Assembly: GCA_028641055.1 (NCBI GenBank)
Contig: CM054060.1
Location: forward strand, 160,892,322-160,956,321
Length of the DNA: 64,000 nucleotides
From: Alopecurus myosuroides
Lineage: Eukaryota > Streptophyta > Magnoliopsida > Poales > Poaceae
Direction: 5' to 3'
Both the position numbers and the translations under genes were made by a program. Under the pieces are notes generated by a model. That model was given only the letters and a program-made list of their open reading frames with translations. It searched no databases and was not told where the DNA came from. Shown piece by piece: positions 11,561 to 24,789 of the stretch. Positions within the stretch are counted from its first letter, which is position 1. Each line of letters begins with the position of its first letter.

Positions 11561-13234
11561 AGCTTCACCGCAAGGAATGAGTTTACTTCTTGTGTCTCCT
11601 TTCGCTGCAACAGCCCTTCATCTTTCGTCAAGATGGACCGGTCGAAGAAGGTGGAGGACTGCCGCTATCTGTGGGTGTTCGTGTGTCTTCGCAAGGAGAA
11701 TCCCCTCTTTGATGTTCCCATTGAGCCAGTTGTCCAACAGCCCTGCTGGTATCCTTCATGCCCTCCTGGACCGGACCTCGTCGCTGCGCGAGAGCGGGCT
11801 GACCGACAAGATGGTGGTGAAGGAATTGTTGTGGAGATCCATTGCCCATCTTTAGATGCACAATGAGCCTATGTGGGGGTACTCTGGTATGGAGGACCCC
11901 ATGAGGCACGATGACCGGGAGCGTAGCGAGGGCGACATTAGTGAGGTGGAAGATATCCATGAGGGGGCCGATCTGATGTACAACCTGGAGGAGAAGGACA
12001 TGAACAAGCTCCTTGTAGGGACGCCCCGCTTCAACTAGTGGGGCTTGCTAGTGGCCAGGAAAAAGAAGAGGACCACAAACCCTCTTTTGACGACCAGGAT
12101 CAGGATGAGGAGGAGGAGGAGGACGAGGACGCCTCCAGGACCTCCATGAGCATGGAGGAAGTACGCAACACTATTCGCCTCCCCGAGGAGCGCCAGTCCC
12201 AAAACAGAGTGGACACAAGCTCCCCACACAATGATGAAGGGGGAGACCCTTCCAGACGCGGGCACGAGTCTCGAGCCCCTTCTCCGCATTTGGACGGGGC
12301 TGATAATGACGAGGTCCCCCAAGAGCCCCCTGCTTAGGGCAGCGAAGAGGAGGGACAGATGAAGGACGCTGCCTAGAGACCCAGTAAGCTCCTTGGGGAG
12401 AAACGGTCCAGGTCCCACGCAGAGGAGACGCAGCTCCAGGAGGGCTCTGGCTCAACTGCGCATCCCCTTAGGCGGATGTTGCCTAGAGGCTACATCGCAT
12501 CCGACGAGTGACCCCCCCCCCTCTTCTTCCTCATTGGCTCGGGGAGGAGCGTAACCTCTGGTGTTGAACCTTCTGTTTCCTTATTATATGTAGGGGGCAT
12601 CGCCATAAGAAAGCCAGGACAAGTAGCGCGGCCTCCAACCTGGCCCCAGCGGGGTCCGCTATGTCCTTCCCTGCTAGGGATCCCGTACGACCTGAGGTTG
12701 GGGCCTCGACCGTGGCCATGGCCGTCGGGCCCGCAGGGGCGACTTGTGAGAGCGAACTGGCTGCAGTGAGTCTGGCGGTGCTTTCTTCCCCTGGGAAGCA
12801 TGTCGTAGGCTCGAAAGGCAGGACGAGGGGCGCGACCGAGGAACCCTCCCCGAGGAGATCCGAGGGTGAAGTCACGCGGGATCCGTAGAGACTCCCACCC
12901 GATAGACCGAGGAAGAAAACGTGACTGAAGAATAGGTGGGAGCGTCTGGGGAGACGCCAGTGGCACGAAACATTACGACACCGGTCCCCCAACAGCCCTG
13001 CGCCGAGGACGAGGACCATACAGCGTCGGAGGCACTAGGGGCGGCGCTGACGATAGAGCTCCAGCCAGCCCCTGCCTTTTCCCATCTGTGGCCGCGCTTG
13101 CGCCCATGAGGGTCGTGGATCCGATCTAGAAGGCGACGAGTCCGATGCTTGCTGAAGAGAATCCTGCGACAGCCCCCACGCCCATGGAGGTTGTGGTGTC
13201 TGAACATATAGTATGGGCACTTAGAGGGGGAGGG
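11561..13234 (+). pseudogene. Transposase_28-like gene, copy A, 5'-truncated first part
   Basis: This is a broken coding sequence. Starting near 11630 one reads MDRSKKVEDCRYLWVF, then after frame changes an acidic stretch near 12060-12160 and a proline/alanine/glycine-rich stretch to about 13200. It aligns with copy B at 55434-57158 (shared SKKVEDF/CRY.WVFV.L.KENP), so its natural 5' end is missing here because an LTR was inserted at 11560. The family is the grass 'putative gypsy type transposon' protein, which I also recognise in the antisense gene at 42807-47724. Several frameshifts and stops show it is dead. The function of the family is unknown. Confidence 0.6.
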
Positions 13235-13755
13235 TGAATAGGTGCTACAACCAATTTATTTTTTTCTTCAATTTAGGCTTGACACAAAGATAAATTCTAC
13301 AGATATGCAACTAAGGTGAATTTATCTACATGACAAGAACAATAATAAACAAGATACAAACACAAAGTAAAGGAGAGGGAATGAGGTAACTGATAATGGA
13401 AGCACACGGAGAAAAGGATGTAGTCCCGAGTTCCTCCTTTTGAAGGGAGTACGTCTCGTTGGAGGGGTGTGAGTTTCGCCACGAAGGCATACTCAATGCC
13501 ACAAAGGCCTCACCCTATTTTACGGTGAACATTGACACAAACGTCTAGTTCACCTTCCACTATTGATTCACTTTGAGGCGAAAATAGAATCCTTTAGAAT
13601 GAGCTTGAGTCACACACCCACAACTGAATTGGGGGCTCCAAGAATCACCAACAATCAACAAGAGTAGCAGTGAGGTCTAGGTTTTCCACAAGGAAACCCT
13701 AGACTAGGTTCCCTCAAGTGAATGAGGGGGAAATGAAGAACATGTCGGTGAATAT
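13235..13755. mobile_element. LTR-like insertion shared by copies A and B, left part
   Basis: It starts TGAATAGGTGC after a TAGAGGGGG tract and continues after the copia element at 23382-24016. The whole segment matches 57159-58405 in copy B. It interrupts coding sequence in both copies at the same place, so it was inserted before the copies separated. Its ends (TG...CA in copy B) and a minus-strand CTATAAATACC box near 23515-23535 (57855-57870 in copy B) suggest a solo LTR lying on the minus strand. I cannot see a clean target duplication; TAGAG flanking both sides in copy A is only a candidate. Confidence 0.5.
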
Positions 13756-14942
13756 TGAAGGGAATATGCCCAAGAGGCAATAATAAAGTAGTTATTATCT
13801 TATTACTTGTTTATGATAAATGTTTATTTCTCATGCTAGAATTGTATTAACCGGAAACGTTAATACATGTGTGTCTAGTAAACAAACAACGGTTTCTAGT
13901 AAAGCCTCTCTTTTAACTAGCTTGTTGATTAATAGATGATCAAGGTTTCCTGATCATGAACATTGAATGTTGTTAATAATGGGGTCATGTCATTAGGAGA
14001 ATGATGTGATGAACAAAGACCCAAACTAGGTATAACAATACGATCAAGTCATTTATTTTATATTGTCATATCTTGCATTTGAAGTAACCTTATTCATGTC
14101 AATCACTAATACCGAAAGAGTACTTTAATGTCATCAAACGTCACGCCATAACAGGGTGACTATAAAGGTGTTGTTGGGTATTCGGAAATTATTAGTTTAG
14201 ACTCATGGATCAAGAGTGGGATTTTCCCATCCAAAATGACGGAGAGATATACTCTGGACCCTCTTGGTGATATCACATTGACACCGCCTGCAAGCATGTG
14301 ACCAGGTCACAAGAATGTCATAGCACAGTACGAGTAAAAGAGTACTTGTCGGTAACGAGATCGAACAAGGTATGGTTGATATCGATGATCGGATCTCGGA
14401 CGAGTAAAATATCGTGAGACAAAGGGAATTAGTTACGACGTTGATGGTTCACATGATCATAAGATTCATCGTTTAATATATAAGAGTCGTCACAGATCTC
14501 AAGATCTCGATGTTGATTATTGATCGAAGAGGTGTCTCGATCATGTATGTATTATTCGCAAACCGTAGGGTGACACACTTAAGGTTAGATGACGCATTTG
14601 AGAGGATACGGAATATCGGAGAATAGTTTGGACAACACCGGAATTGTTTCGAGTAAATTTGAAATAGTTCAAGGGGGTTTCCATCGAATGGTTGTTAATA
14701 TAATTAACAAATGATTCGAGGTGCTATATGCAAATGTTTGTTAATATAATTAACAAATGCTAAAATAAATAAATAAAAATGTTTTATTTATTTATTAAAG
14801 AAAAAAATTTGATTATTTTTTAGTTGAGATTAAGTGGAGCATGAGTGGGTGTGAGTGGAGAGTCCACTCAAAGGAAGAGGGAAGAGGCGGGGGCACCACC
14901 ATGGGCTGGCCGCACCCGCCCTTGGGCTGCCTCCCCCTCCCC

Positions 14943-14950
14943 TATAAAAG
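14943..14950 (+). promoter_or_regulatory. TATA box of copia 5' LTR
   Basis: TATAAAAG in a GC-rich context. The same box is at 22925-22932 in the 3' LTR. This would set the LTR transcription start about 30 bases downstream. Confidence 0.6.
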
Positions 14951-15237
14951 GAGGGTGAGAGCTCTCCATCCTCCACACACTTGTCCCACCTCTTTTCTCT
15001 CCACCCGCTGCTCCATTCCATTGTCGTTTGCTTGGCGAAGCGCCGACCGTGGGATTCTTCACCACACCACGCCGTCGTGCTGCTGGAGTTCTGGGGATCC
15101 TCTACTTACGCTGCCCCGTTGGATCGAGGGAACAGAGGTCGTCATCAAGTTGTACGTGTGACCGATCACTGAGGCACCGCCGGATTACGGTGCATATCTT
15201 CTCGGTCTTGAGATCGGCATGAGTACGACTAAGCTAA

Positions 15238-16585
15238 TGATACGTCGAAAACATATCTCCTTTTCTGAACACTTTTCCTAGTGTTTGCCTCTAAACTTGT
15301 GTGTTTTGAATGCAACTAACACGGACTAATGTTGTTTCAGCAGAATTACTTTGGTGTCTCATTTTTGTGCAAAAAAATCAACTTTCGAGAAATTGCCCAG
15401 AAAAGACCCCGTTGGCCCTAAAACACCAGAAGACCCCGGGAGCCAGAAGGAGACCCGGAGAGGGGCCAGGAGGTGGCCAAACCACCCCTCGGCGCCCCCC
15501 TAGGCCGCGCCAACAGGTGGTGTGGGCCACTCCTAGACCCCCTTGGTCTCCCCTTTCGACTACAAATAGCCTTCAACCCTAAAACACGAGGGGGTTTCGA
15601 TAGTTTTCCAGAAAGAAGTTCGTAGCTCCGCCGCCACCCTGAACCTCGATTTAGGGATCAGAGGTTTCGGTTCTCACCAACGCCTCTCCATCGAGCATCC
15701 ATGTTTCCCCCATCCATGTGTGAGTAATTCCCCCGCTGTAGGCTGAGGGGATGGTAGGGACTGGATGAGATCGTTCATGTAATAATGTCGTGATTGTTAG
15801 GGCATAGTGCCTAGTATCTTCTATTAGTGCTATTGACATTGTTGCAACTTGTTATGCTTAATGCTTGTCACTTTGGGCCCGAGTGCCATGATCTCAGATC
15901 TGAACATGTTATTGAATCACGATGATAATTAGTGTTTCTTGATCATACCTGCAAGTTGTTTACACATATTGTTGTCTGGAACCCGAGGCCCCGAAGTGAC
16001 AGAAATTGGGACAACTGGACGGGGTGGCTGTGATGTGAGGATCACATGTTTTCACGGAGTGTTAATGCTTTGCTCTAGTGTTCTATTAAAAGGAACACCT
16101 TAATTACCAGTAGTTCCCTTGAGGCCCCGCTGAAAACGGGCTGATAGGACAAAAGATGGTGTGCAAGTTCTCATTGCGAACACGTATGACTATTTACGGA
16201 ACACATGCATATGGTTACTTAGTGCTTGGATGCTTTATCTTATTTATCTGCAATGCCCATGTCTTGATTATTATATGAACTATCTTATCCATGCATCGCC
16301 CGTTCATCCATCCCTATGCCTATAGTATTTAATCCCGTTGTTTAGTTCAAACACTAATGTTGTTGTTTTCATACCACTTCTGCTATTATTTCACTACTGC
16401 TGCTACTATAAAACTGTTACTACTGATAAACCACTGCGAACAAAAGTACTTTCAGGTGCAGGTGAATTGACAAATCACTTGTTAAGGCTCACAAATATTC
16501 TTTGGCTCCTCTTGTGTCGAATCAATAAATTTGGGTTTTACTTCCCTCGAAGACTGCTGCGATCCCCTATACTTGTGGGTCATCA
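15238..16585 (+). mobile_element. Solo LTR nested in the copia 5' LTR
   Basis: A 1348-bp unit with TGATACG...GTCATCA ends, flanked by GCTAA (15233-15237) and GCCAA (16586-16590). The copia 3' LTR at the equivalent uninterrupted point reads GCCAA once, near 23218, so the flanks are a target duplication with one later change. There is no internal region or second LTR. This fits recombination between the two LTRs of a former gypsy-type element. It is the same family as 1-963. Confidence 0.9.
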
Positions 16586-16744
16586 GCCAACAACAGATTT
16601 GATCTCGTAGCGCTTAGAGTCTACGAGGGTATGTTTTCCTAAGACTCTCTCTCCATGTTGCCTTTCATCGTCTAGATTAGGTCTTGTCCCTTCGAGTTTA
16701 TCTCGCGTAGAATTTTTTTGTTTTCTATGCAGCTTACCCTTCAG

Positions 16745-16756
16745 TGGTATCAGAGC
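16745..16756 (+). other. Primer binding site, initiator tRNA-Met
   Basis: TGGTATCAGAGC starts two bases after the 5' LTR end. This is the standard copia/BARE primer site complementary to tRNA-iMet. Confidence 0.9.
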
Positions 16757-19700
16757 CGGATCTACACGTAGATGTTTTGTACAGGTAGAACACATAGGTG
16801 TATGTGGGCGTTGATTATCATGTTATTGCCTCTTTGAGTATTTTATGATCTTAGTGGCATAGTAGGATGAAGCGGCCTGGACTAACCTTACATGTCCACG
16901 TACATGAGACTTGTTCCACAACTGACATGCAACTTGTATTGCATAAGTGGCTTGCGGGTGTCTGTTTCTCCTACTATAGTTAAGATCTAACCTACAAAGG
17001 GTTTTCAAAAACATGTTTATCAACGTTGTGGTTCATGTTCGTAGGTATGGACGGTTCTATCCTCGAAAGCCCAAGCCACGTAAAACATGCAAAAATAAAT
17101 TAGAGACGTCTAACTTGTTTTTGTAGGGCATGTGATGTGATATGGTCAATGTTACAAATTTGATGTATGAGATGATATCTTTTGTAAATTATTGACATAC
17201 CGGCAGGAGCTATATGGTTGTCTTATTATTTATGGCCTGCGTGTTGTATGTCATATCCATGTGATGTGTTGTAATTTTGATGGACAATCAAGATATAGGT
17301 GACACGGACCTTGGTTCCACACTGGTGGAATGATGGAGATCATACCATGATGCACAAGATGGAGATCAAGTGCACGAAGACCATATCATATCACATTATC
17401 CATGCATGAGATGTTAATCCTTTTATGCATCTTTTTTTGCTTAGATCGTGATGGTAGCATTATAAGATGATCCCTCTCACTTAATATCAAGATAATAATG
17501 TGTTCTTCCTTAGTATGCACCATTAAGAAAGTTCGTCGTTTCGAGACACCACGTGATGATCGGGTGCGACAGACTCAACGTTCGCATACAACGGGTGCTG
17601 ACGAGCCTAGCATGTATAGACATGGCCTCAGAACACACACAATACTACGGTTCTACCTAGCAAGCCTAGCATGTACATGCATGGCCTCGGAACACGTAAC
17701 CGAAAGGTAAAGCATGAGTCATATGGATGATATGATGGACATGTCGATGTTCTCCTTTGCAGATACATCATGTCACGTGATGATCAGTTTTGGTTTAGTA
17801 AATTTGGTTTGTGTAATCACTAAAACGACTAGAGGGATATTGTTTTTGAGTGGGAGTTGACATAGTAATTTTGAATTACTTGAACTTATTTTACCATGAA
17901 CAACCAATCAAAGTGAATTTGAATAAATTGTAGTATTCATTGGCATCCACAAACTACCTTACACTTAGATTGTTAATTGAGATATAACTGTTATGATCTG
18001 GTAAAACCATTTAAGATTGGTATCGTATTAGTGAAATTTAAAATTGAGTCCTATTGTAGTTTTTTGCTATTTCCTACCTAGCTCCATATCATTAATGATT
18101 GATTGATCTAGATAGCAAATAATTCCTACTTAGAATCCAGTGTCATGCTTGCTTCCATGATACTTTATCTTTAAAAGAATGTTTTGTTGATCAAGGTGAT
18201 TTAGGAACTGAAAAGAATTGTTTTCAGAAATAATCAAGTGAAATATATATTGATATCTAGAAACTTTTTTGTGGCAACATGACTAAGTATAATTTAGTGT
18301 GACAATGTATGCGTATATTATTTAAATATATGCAATGATTGAATACGCTAGGCGTTTGAATCTTCCAAGAAGTTGGGCACTAATATTATCGTCTAAATTC
18401 CTTCCTTCGAGCTATAGTAGCTTCATCACAAAATTGTTATGATGGTATGGATTAATAGTACGGGTAAAATTGTTTACCTTACTTGAGGATTGCTAAGAGT
18501 GGAATCCTGAAGAATGCTATTAATATGATGATATTAGTAGAACAAACAAACTCAAAGTATGACTCAATGGGTGATAGTATATGACTAACACGCCAAGGAA
18601 AATGTGCTAGTGTGACTAGCGTCATTTGATGTTGAATGATTCTTCTATAGAGAAAAGGGAATACTGAAAATAGAATTACAAAAGGTATATGGCAGAAAAG
18701 AAGATAACTGGAAATGTCCAGCTTATGAGTAGATGCTTGATATACAAGTTATAGATGTATTACTAGTTGAACAAAGTATTTTTGGGTATTCTGATACTAG
18801 ATTGGTTGGTATGAGTTGCCATACAAAGAAACACAATTCAAAAAATACAAGAGCCTAAAAGGAACTAGTAGTAGATGTGGGATCGATCATGACAAGAACA
18901 GAAATAAAGTGTTATTGTGTTCATTGTCGTATCGAACCAAATATTCAAGATTTATTTTAAGAACTTGATAAGTTATTATTTTGTTCCTGTCTTTTGTGAG
19001 AACAAATGAGATTGTTCAAACTATGACCATATTCCATAATTTATGGATGCGTTAATATAAATCGTGTAGGTAAAGTAAACATCTATAAGACTAAATGCTA
19101 AACGTTGCAAGACGCAAAATAATTTCACTTAAATTGTGAGACCACCATTTTAGTTCATATCGAAAAGGAAAACATGAAGGAACTCCATGTTAACGGACTT
19201 CCGGAGTCATTTTATTTTTGAATAAATTGACGCTTGTGAGACCTCTTCCAAAAGATGACTAGAATTCCGTTCATAGGCCAAAGTAGAATGGACGACTAAT
19301 TTAATGGTTATTGTACATATTGATGTATATAGTCCATTATGTGTAGTCATGTGTGATGGATTAATTTTTCCTTCATAAAATTCCGTCAATGATTTGAGTA
19401 GATATATGAGTATATCTATTTAAACAGAACGGAGTTTGACATTTTTGAATTAGTTCAAACTATTGTTAGTATGAAGTAAAAATCATCGTAACAAGATAAT
19501 CAAGTATTTATGATTGGATCATAAAAGGATAAACTTTGAGTTACAAGTTTAGCAAAACATCTGAGGAGTTGCAGAATTGTTCTACAACTTATACTTCTCG
19601 AATAACCCCACATTAGTTTTGGAGTGTTCGAGAGACAAAATTAAACCTTGTTGGACATGGTAAGATAAATAAAAATGCCATTATAATTTTGTAGTTTATA

Positions 19701-21721
19701 CATTAGAGACTACCACTTTTACACTGAAAAGAGCGCCATCATGATTTGTTGAAATTGAAACCATATAAGTTATGGCTTGGGTAGTGACCCGAATTGTCTT
19801 TTTCTTTAATTTTGGTATGCATAGCATGTGTAAATTTTTTACAACCAAAATAGGATAAATATTTGTTTATAAGGTTGTCCAAAGAAAACATTGTGTATTT
19901 ATTCTATCACCAAACCAAAGACAAATGTTGTTTGTCAAAAAGGGTTGATTTCTCGAGAAAGTAGTTCTTGCAAAACAAGTGAGTGGGAGGACAGTACAAA
20001 CCCAACGAGATTAGAGAATCTTCGTTACCATGTCAAGAGTAGCGCAGCACTGGAAGTTGTTCTAGGGTTTCCTATTTTGACAAAGAGAAGACACTACATG
20101 TGTTGTAGATACTTAGAATGAGTTTGCAGACTGAACCACAAAAGGCCTAAAACTTTGTACTTAGACCAACTTGTGGTTTAAGAGTAAAGTGTTGTTTTGA
20201 CAACAAAGGACCTAGAACTTATAACGGAAGCAAACGATGGGTCCCTGACTTCGTAAAAATTGACTATGAGTCATTATATCCGCAATAGTATCCCTGTATG
20301 AATATCAAGTATGTGACTTGGTAGTTCTTTCTAAAGGCATGATGCCAAACGATAGCAAACGGGTCTATATAGAAACAAAGACATGGATATTTACATTCTT
20401 TGAAAGTTGTGCTTGTTGAAAAGATGTTTTCGACGAAGTTCAAAGAGTTGACTACTACAAGATTTTGATCTTCCCTAGTGATGCTTTAGTCTTTGCGGAT
20501 AGTTCTAGCAAAAGTTACATATTATGATATGACAGTTGAATAACAAAACCAACTCTCCTCTATAGGAACTTTGATTGCTGATGTGTACTTGACACAGTCA
20601 GAGAGTTTTGTAAAATTCAAAAGGTTGCCGGAAAGGTACGCAAACTTCAATGGTTGAAATGAGCATAACGAAGTTGGAATCTTTACCTTAATGAAGTTAT
20701 CAAAAGAGTTTGATTCCATCATGAACGGTAAAGATGCTTGTAGAGTTACAAGAAATTAAGTGGGAGCGCTAAGAGATATTTCTAATGCTTTATGTAGATG
20801 ACATATGGTGGATTGGAAAATATGTATTTTAAATTACCACGGTTAAGATTTTCATATTGATGACAGGCTTAGGAGATATTGGGCATCGATATCTATAAGA
20901 TATGGATTGAAGCGCCTGATATGAAAGAAGCCAAATTACATAGATGAAATATTGAAGTAAGTCAATATCGAAATGACAAGAAGGAGTTCTTGCCACATGG
21001 AAAAGGATTAAGAAGTATTCAAGTGTTTTGACACATGATGAGCACAATTGAAATTTCTGAGTCATGTGTTCCATACTATGTACACAACCAGATGAGTCAT
21101 GTGCTATAGAATGTTATAGCAGGATAATTCATATGATGATTAGACAACAGTGGGAGAGATCCTTATGCCCTTTATTAGAAATGCTAAGGATGTGTTTTCC
21201 TATGTAGTAATGACAAAATATTCGTTGTAATATGTTACACTAATAGTCTTTTCATTTATTCGAGTAATTTCATCTCAATTAAAAAGTGTGATGAAAGGTA
21301 GCACAATAGGCTGGAAGAAAGTTCCATGCTGGATTTGAATGAGTTTCAAAATTAAAGTATTGCGATGGGTACTACAACAAATATATTGTTGTGCTGACAA
21401 CAAATAATATGAGTATTTTGTGTCAAGGAGTTCTTCATTGAACTTGGTGTATTTCCAAGAATGCTAACACTATGAAGCTACATTTCACAATGTTAGTAAC
21501 ATTAGTTTAAGCTGGGGAATTAAGGTCTCACCGGTTTACCAAATAAATACAAAGCCATCTCATTAGAGAATGAGTGATGCGTATAGACGCAAAGACATGA
21601 CAATACGATAGGACCTGAACAGTCAGATCTTTTGATGAAGTTTACCACATGTGAAGCATGGTAACAACACATGAACGCCATATATGTTAAGTGCTTACAG
21701 ACTAGATTGTTGACTCTAGTG
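16757..21721 (+). pseudogene. Decayed copia interior with reverse transcriptase trace
   Basis: There is no frame longer than about 75 codons that looks like a protein. The one firm trace is at about 20779-20830, where MLYVDDIWW can be read; YVDD (20791-20802) is the reverse transcriptase active-site motif. The order LTR, iMet primer site, RT, purine tract fits a Ty1/copia element of the BARE/Angela group, whose leader and terminal segments I also recognise (for example around 17270-17400 and 21700-21733). gag and integrase are too degraded for me to place. Confidence 0.7.
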
Positions 21722-21733
21722 CAAGTGGGAGAC

Positions 21734-23376
21734 TGAAGGGAATATGCCCGAGAGGCAATAATAAAGTAGTTATTATATTATTCCTTGTTTATGATAAATG
21801 TTTATTTCTCATGCTAGAATTATATTACCGGAAACGTTGATACACGTGTGTCTAATAAACAAACAATGGTTCCTAGTAAAGCCTCTCTTTTAACTAGCTC
21901 GTTGATTAACACATGATCAAGGTTTCCTGATCATGAACATTGGATGTTGTTAATAACGGGGTCGTGTCATTAGGAGAATGATGTGATGAACATAGACCCA
22001 AACTAGGTATAACAATACGATCAAGTAATTAGTTTATATTGTTATGTCTTGCATTCGAAGTAACCTTATTCCTTGGACCATGAGATCATGTCAATCACTA
22101 ATACCGAAAGAGTACTTTGATGTCATCAAACGTCACACCGTAAAAGGGTGACTATAAATGTGTCGTTGGGTATTCGGAAAGTATTAGTTGAGGCTTATGG
22201 ATCAAGAGTAGGATTCCGTCCATCTAAAATGACGGAGAGATGTACTCTGGGCCCACTCGGTGATATCACATTGACACCGCTTGCAAGCATGTGACTAGGT
22301 CACACGAATGTTATATCACAGTACGAGTAAAAGAGTACTGGTCGGTAACGAGATCGAACAAGGTATGGTTAATACTGATGATCCGATCTCGTACAAGTAA
22401 CATATCACGAGACAAAGGGAACTAGTTACGACATTGATGGTTCACACGATCACAAGATTCATCGTTGAATATATAGGAGTCATCACGGATCTCCAGATCC
22501 CGCTGTTGATTATTGATCGGAGAGGTGTCTCGATCATGTATGTATTATTCGCGAACCATAGGGTGACACACTTAAGGTTAGATGACGCATTTGAGAGGAT
22601 GCAGAATATCTGAGAATAGTTTGGACATCACCGGAATTGTTTCGGGTAAATTTGAAATAGTTCAAGGGGTTTTCCATCGAATTGTTGTTAATAGAATTAA
22701 AAAATGATTCGAGGTGCTATATGCAAATGTTTGTTAATAGAATTAACAAATGCTAAAATAAAAAAATAAAAATGTTTGATTATTTATTAAAGAAAAACCT
22801 TTGAGATTTTTTAGTGGAGATTAAGTGGAGCGTGAGTGTGTGTGAGTGGAGAGTCCACTCACATGAAAAGGAAGAGGTGGGGGTGGGCTGGCCACACACA
22901 CCCTTGGGCTGCCTTCCCCTTCCCTATAAAAGGAGGGTGAGAGCGCTCCCTCCTCCACACACTTGTCCCACCTCTTTTCTCTCCACCCGCTGCTCCATTC
23001 CATGGTCATTTGCTTGGCAAAGTGCTAACCGTGGGATTCTTCACCACACCATGCCGTCGTGCTGCTGGAGTTCTGTGGGTTCCTCTACTTCCGCTGTCCC
23101 ACTGGATCGAGGGAACGAAGGTCGTCATCAAGTTGTACGTGTGACCGATCATGGTGGCACCGCCGGATTGCGGTGCACATCTTCTCGGTCTTGATATCGG
23201 CGTGAGTACGACTGTGCCAACAACTAGATTTGATCTCGTAACGCTTAGAGTCTACGAGGGTATGTTTTCCTAAAGACTCTTTCTCCATGTTGCCTTTCAT
23301 CTTCTAGATTAGATCTTGGCTCTTTGGGTTTATCTCGCGTAGGAATTTTTTTGTTTTCTATGCAACATACCCTTCA
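21734..23376 (+). mobile_element. 3' LTR of the copia element
   Basis: It begins TGAAGGGAATATGCCC after the purine-rich GTGGGAGAC and ends CCCTTCA. It is collinear with the 5' LTR but visibly diverged by many substitutions and small indels, so the insertion is much older than the Tat element at 34199. It is intact, with no nested insertion. Confidence 0.9.
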
Positions 23377-23381
23377 AAGAT

Positions 23382-24016
23382 TTAGATCGGGGTCTTCTCA
23401 TTCAATCCTCCGAAGATCAATGAGTTTGGGTTGAGCGATTGACAGAAATCTTGGTTTTGGTGAGCTCAATAGATGTGCATTTAATGCCTTGGACGAACTA
23501 AGGCTGAAGAAGGAGAGGGGTATTTATAGCCCCTCTCAAAATATGGCCGCTGCAGGAATTTTGGGGTGGAATATCCGGCCTTGGAAGGGGCGGATTATCT
23601 GGCCCTAGGCCAAATAATCCGGCCCATAATTCCGGCAGGCTTCTGCAAGCCCTGCATCTTTTCCTTAGCCGATTTTCACTAGTCGAGACTCTGCGGGCGG
23701 AATATCCGGCCCCTATATACTGAAAAATCCGGCCAAATTTCCGGTGGGCTTCTGCAAGGCCCGCACCCAGGTCCTTAGTCGTTTTCCACCTCTGGTTCTA
23801 GGGGGTGGATTATAAGGTCCCCGGAATATCGGGCCTTTCCAGGCAAGAATTTCCTGCCAGACCAGAGGTAGAAATTCGATGTTCCCTTCGACCTTTTTGG
23901 TGCTTGATGGTTTGAGAGATATACCTGTAAGATCTACACCACTTAACACATAATTAAATGTTGCTTGTGTTGTTAACTAACACACAAAATATAGAGGGAT
24001 AAGAAATGCGCTTTTA
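23382..24016. mobile_element. LTR-like insertion shared by copies A and B, right part
   Basis: Continuation of 13235-13755 after the copia element. It has a series of ATCCGGCC-type motifs (for example near 23571, 23600, 23620, 23707 and 23727) that recur at 57905-58230 in copy B. It ends in AATGCGCTTTTA, where copy B ends AATGCGCTTTCA. Confidence 0.5.
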
Positions 24017-24789
24017 GAGTCCTTTGAGCTGGAGGCCTCTCAGAGGAAACCGTACAAACTCACCTCTGAGTTGGAGGCCATCTTTGGCGACGAGAAGGAG
24101 ATGACCTCCCGGGAAAAGAACTTTGGCGATGAGAAGGGGAGACTCGAAGAGCAAGTCCGAAGCCTTGAATGCGACCTTGCCGAGGTAGAGGAGCTCAAGA
24201 GGTACCTTCAAAGCTCCCAGGTCGCTTTGAAGGGTGATACCAAGGCAAAGGAGGATCTCGCGTGCCGAGCTGGTTCGGGTGCAGGAGGAGCTGCGCCTTC
24301 CTTCGAGTCGGCACGGTGGGGCGATACGTGGTTCTCAACTCAATGTGGTGGAAGCGCATGCTCTCGGGCATCAGCCTGTCGAGCTTCTCGAGCAGTTGGT
24401 CGAGCGTGCGGGGGACGCGGTGGCACGCCTCGACGGAGGGATTCCCCACACGCCCCTTGGCCAGGGCTATGCCGCCTGGTGAGAGTACCTCATATCCCTT
24501 GTAGAAAGTCTTGAGAAGATCTCCGACGAGGTAGACGACACCATTTATGAGGAATGCAAGGGCCTCCTTCACAAGGCCTTTGTGCGCGTCTTCTGCAACC
24601 TTCAACGCCTGGACCCCAAGTCCCCCTTTGCCCAGGTCATATGTAAGGTGCAACCAAACCTGCGGAAGGAGCTCGAGGGGGGGGGGGGGTGTGGTCACCC
24701 TCGCCAAGATCTACACGCGCAACAAGGAGCCCAACATTGTTGTTGTTGTTAGCAGCAGCAACAACTCTGTTGGACGCATGTTGTTCTAG
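24017..24789 (+). pseudogene. Transposase_28-like gene, copy A, C-terminal part
   Basis: After the LTR-like insertion the coding sequence resumes. It has a charged, probably coiled-coil stretch (KEMTSREKNFGDEKG, then EEQVRSLECDLAEVEELKR), then PVELLEQLVERAGDAV, and a C-terminal segment that can be read through a frame change to a stop near 24789 (GRMLF). Copy B has the same order at 58406-59444. A run of 13 G at 24677-24689 corresponds to a broken GGGGGAGG in copy B and shifts the frame. Both copies are pseudogenes. Confidence 0.6.
24677..24689 (+). repeat. 13-G homopolymer
   Basis: A poly-G run inside the copy A coding remnant; copy B has an interrupted, shorter run at the matching place. 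Confidence 0.9.

Larger units (their letters stand above)
13756..23376 (+). mobile_element. Full-length BARE/Angela-like copia element, decayed
   Basis: The element is bounded by LTRs with TGAAGGG...CCCTTCA termini. The 5' LTR is 13756-15237 plus 16586-16743, and the 3' LTR is 21734-23376. Without the nested solo LTR the two are about 1635 and 1643 bases. The target duplication is AATAT on the left and AAGAT on the right; the unoccupied site in copy B (57700-57725) reads AAGAT, so the left copy has mutated. A tRNA-iMet primer site follows the 5' LTR, and a purine tract (GTGGGAGAC) precedes the 3' LTR. The 5 kb interior is full of stops; only an RT motif is readable. The element cannot move by its own proteins. 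Confidence 0.9.
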
